From assembly GCA_002412595.1 (NCBI GenBank), contig DHVJ01000015.1, positions 40,774 to 104,773 of the forward strand: a stretch of DNA of 64,000 bases, read 5' to 3'. Shown piece by piece: positions 62,499-64,000 of this stretch (position 1 is the first letter of the stretch; every line of letters begins with the position of its first letter). This DNA comes from Anaerolineaceae bacterium UBA5211. GTDB lineage: Bacteria; Chloroflexota; Anaerolineae; Anaerolineales; Anaerolineaceae. The position numbers and the translations under genes were made by a program. Below the pieces are notes generated by a model that saw only the letters and a program-made list of their open reading frames with translations, made no database searches and was not told the DNA's origin.

Positions 62499-63470
62499 TT
62501 ATTTCTCGGCTTTTTGCATTTTATTCAACATGCTTTCAGCCAACATCTCATCAATAAACAAGACTGAGAATAATTGCGTCTTCATAGCCGCCATGACAGC
62601 CCGTGTTTTCTCCACGCCGCTGGCAACCGCGATCACTTTTCTGATCTTGCGAATCTGATCCAGGCTGATGCTGATCATGCGATCATTCATTTCGTTTTCT
62701 ATCAGATTACCATCATCATCAAAGTGACGGCCGCAAATATCACCTACCGCACCCCGTTCCTGCATCATACGCATCAATTTCGCACCCACATAAGCAATAC
62801 TACCGGGGGAGGGCGGCACAGCACCAATGCCGATGACAGCCATATCGAGCTTATCCCAGCGTTCAACCGCAGGGCGCACTTCCGGGTCGTTCATTAGATC
62901 CTGCTTCAACTGGACAGAGGAGACAAACATGGGCGTCAGCAAGAAATAAGGCCGCCCATTAAAACTCTGCGCGGTCTGCAGCACAATTTGGTTGATCTGC
63001 GAATAAGTGCCGGTGTAACCGCGCTCACCCATTAACGGAACCACGTCAATATTGCGCGGAACCGAAGGCGCCAACAACTGTACAAGGCGCGTGATGGTGC
63101 GCCCCCAGGCCATGCCCAAGATGTCGGAATCGCTGACGTTCTGCTCCAGGTATTTAGACGCGGCGCCGGCGATGGCCCGCATGGTCAGGTCCTGGAACTT
63201 ATGCATGCCCGGCACAATGAAAACCCGTTCCAGTTTTGCACGCTCCTGAATTTCCAGCGCGATGTTCTCACAGGAGTTCATGGGGTTGACTACTTCAATA
63301 CGGACAATGCCGCGATCACGCGCTTGTTGCAGGTATTGTGCAATCAACGAACGCGAAACCTCCAGTTTGTCCGCAATTTCCTGTTGGGAGAGGTTCTCGT
63401 CATAATACAAATGAGCGACCTGTACCAACCGGGCAATTTGATCAGCTTTATCGGTTCTATTTTCTGCCAT
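62499..63470 (-). CDS. SorC/DeoR-family sugar-binding transcriptional regulator
   Basis: 323 residues. N-terminal helix-turn-helix (about 12-55: YDENLSQQEIADKLEVSRSLIAQYL) followed by the SorC effector domain, an NagB-like fold for phosphosugars: ILGMAWGRTITRLV (about 120), GIGAVPPSPGS (about 220), and IAVASGVEKTRAV near the end. TAGGGA stands before the ATG. Located just upstream of the third sugar operon and codirectional with the ROK gene, so it probably controls the tandem promoters at 62335-62476 in response to a sugar phosphate. Confidence 0.92.
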   Translation of the reverse strand: MAENRTDKADQIARLVQVAHLYYDENLSQQEIADKLEVSRSLIAQYLQQARDRGIVRIEVVNPMNSCENIALEIQERAKLERVFIVPGMHKFQDLTMRAIAGAASKYLEQNVSDSDILGMAWGRTITRLVQLLAPSVPRNIDVVPLMGERGYTGTYSQINQIVLQTAQSFNGRPYFLLTPMFVSSVQLKQDLMNDPEVRPAVERWDKLDMAVIGIGAVPPSPGSIAYVGAKLMRMMQERGAVGDICGRHFDDDGNLIENEMNDRMISISLDQIRKIRKVIAVASGVEKTRAVMAAMKTQLFSVLFIDEMLAESMLNKMQKAEK

Positions 63471-63495
63471 TCCCTATTTATCCAAATAATTTATT

Positions 63496-64000
63496 TTATA
63501 TCTCTAGTATATTATTTTTTATAAATACGGTGGCCGCAGCACCCATTAGGGCTGAATTATCAAAAGTCTCTCGCTCAATTTTCAAGTCTCTTTTGGCCTC
63601 AACCGTCATTAAAAAGCCGCGCACGCGATTATCCACCCGATCCAGAAAATCCGCAGCGCCCTTAAGTACTCCACCGCCCATGACAATCATCTCTAAATCC
63701 AGCAAATCGACCATGGCAGAGAGCGAGATGCCTAATTTGCGGATCTGCTCCGTGACAATTTCAATTGCCGTCGGGTCGCCCTGCCCTTCCGCTTCATACA
63801 CCATGCGCGTGTTGACTTTCTTTCCGGCAGTCTCGCTCATTTCCTTCAACAGCGGACTGCGTCCCTCATCCGCAGCGGCCTGGCCCTGTCGGGCGATGGC
63901 CGGGCCGGCTACGTAGCTTTCAAAACAGCCGCGCTGCCCGCAGCCGCATTCTTCAGCGCCGCGTTCGTCATAGATTCCATGACCAAGGTTGCCGGCAAAG
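63496..64000 (-). CDS. ROK-family sugar kinase, C-terminal part (runs off the window)
   Basis: The open frame continues through the window edge. It contains NLGHGIYDERG, the ROK zinc motif CGCGQRGCFES and VAGPAIARQG, followed by IVMGGGVLKGA near the C terminus. The arrangement is that of glucokinase-like ROK kinases or of ROK repressors; the N terminus, which would tell them apart, is missing. A start inside at 63849 would drop the zinc site and is not credible. It is upstream of the SorC gene, 25 bases away, and probably co-transcribed. Confidence 0.85.
   Translation of the reverse strand, partial: FAGNLGHGIYDERGAEECGCGQRGCFESYVAGPAIARQGQAAADEGRSPLLKEMSETAGKKVNTRMVYEAEGQGDPTAIEIVTEQIRKLGISLSAMVDLLDLEMIVMGGGVLKGAADFLDRVDNRVRGFLMTVEAKRDLKIERETFDNSALMGAAATVFIKNNILEI

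Noticed and set aside
1..64000. CRISPR array, tRNA, rRNA, insertion sequence
   Set aside because: I found no regularly spaced direct repeats, no cloverleaf with a T-loop motif and no transposase frame on either strand.

Overview
The window looks like a chromosomal segment from a strictly anaerobic, carbohydrate-fermenting bacterium, most likely a Chloroflexota member of the Anaerolineae. The reasons are three ribose/xylose-type ABC sugar transporters with acidic Ala/Glu/Pro lipoprotein linkers, a class I xylose isomerase operon, ROK/RpiR/SorC sugar regulators, a tungsten-type aldehyde oxidoreductase joined to HdrA and an Mvh-type [NiFe] hydrogenase, and no respiratory genes. The assignment is by inference; there is no rRNA, tRNA, IS element, integrase or CRISPR array in the window.

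Layout. (1) 1-9.2 kb: a minus-strand catabolic operon (three SDR dehydrogenases, RbsA/RbsC/RbsB-type transporter, cyclase-family hydrolase, start of a DapA-family aldolase) divergent from an RpiR-type regulator plus a fourth SDR. (2) 9.3-11.3 kb: a medium-chain dehydrogenase, a C_GCAxxG_C_C protein, an inverted-repeat element and the terminator of the next operon. (3) 11.3-21.1 kb: a GC-richer redox operon: MoaD/ThiS-like protein, AOR, four-cluster ferredoxin, HdrA, HdrC-MvhD fusion, MvhG, MvhA, polyferredoxin. HdrA is interrupted by one in-frame UGA that I read as selenocysteine 203, with a SECIS-like hairpin just after it. (4) 21.2-34.4 kb: YggS, a universal stress protein, a complete xylFGH-xylR-xylA-epimerase-xylB operon with a strong promoter and a XylO-like operator, a nucleoside deaminase, and a DEAD-box helicase whose leader carries a terminator and a mutually exclusive antiterminator. 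(5) 34.4-53.8 kb: an AT-rich, tightly packed minus-strand operon, the most unusual part of the window: membrane-anchored vWA protein, tubulin/FtsZ-like GTPase, a second tubulin-like protein with a lost GTP signature, a Ser/Thr kinase fused to a long helical region, a single-pass membrane protein, a 1,348-residue helical protein, a calcineurin-like phosphoesterase, a four-helix membrane protein, a 42-residue membrane microprotein and a detached 5'-nucleotidase C-terminal domain. (6) 54-64 kb: an M24 peptidase-fold protein that has lost most metal ligands, and a third sugar operon (SBP, two permeases, ATPase, TIM-barrel epimerase, SDR) behind tandem promoters, preceded by a SorC regulator and a partial ROK kinase.

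How it fits together. The three transporters feed pentoses or related sugars into fermentation. The AOR/Hdr/Mvh complex probably handles low-potential electrons and hydrogen. The large operon has the ingredients of a membrane-linked cytoskeletal or membrane-remodelling machine controlled by phosphorylation. Strong hairpins follow all three substrate-binding-protein genes, a repeated device likely to set the binding protein apart from its neighbours in expression.
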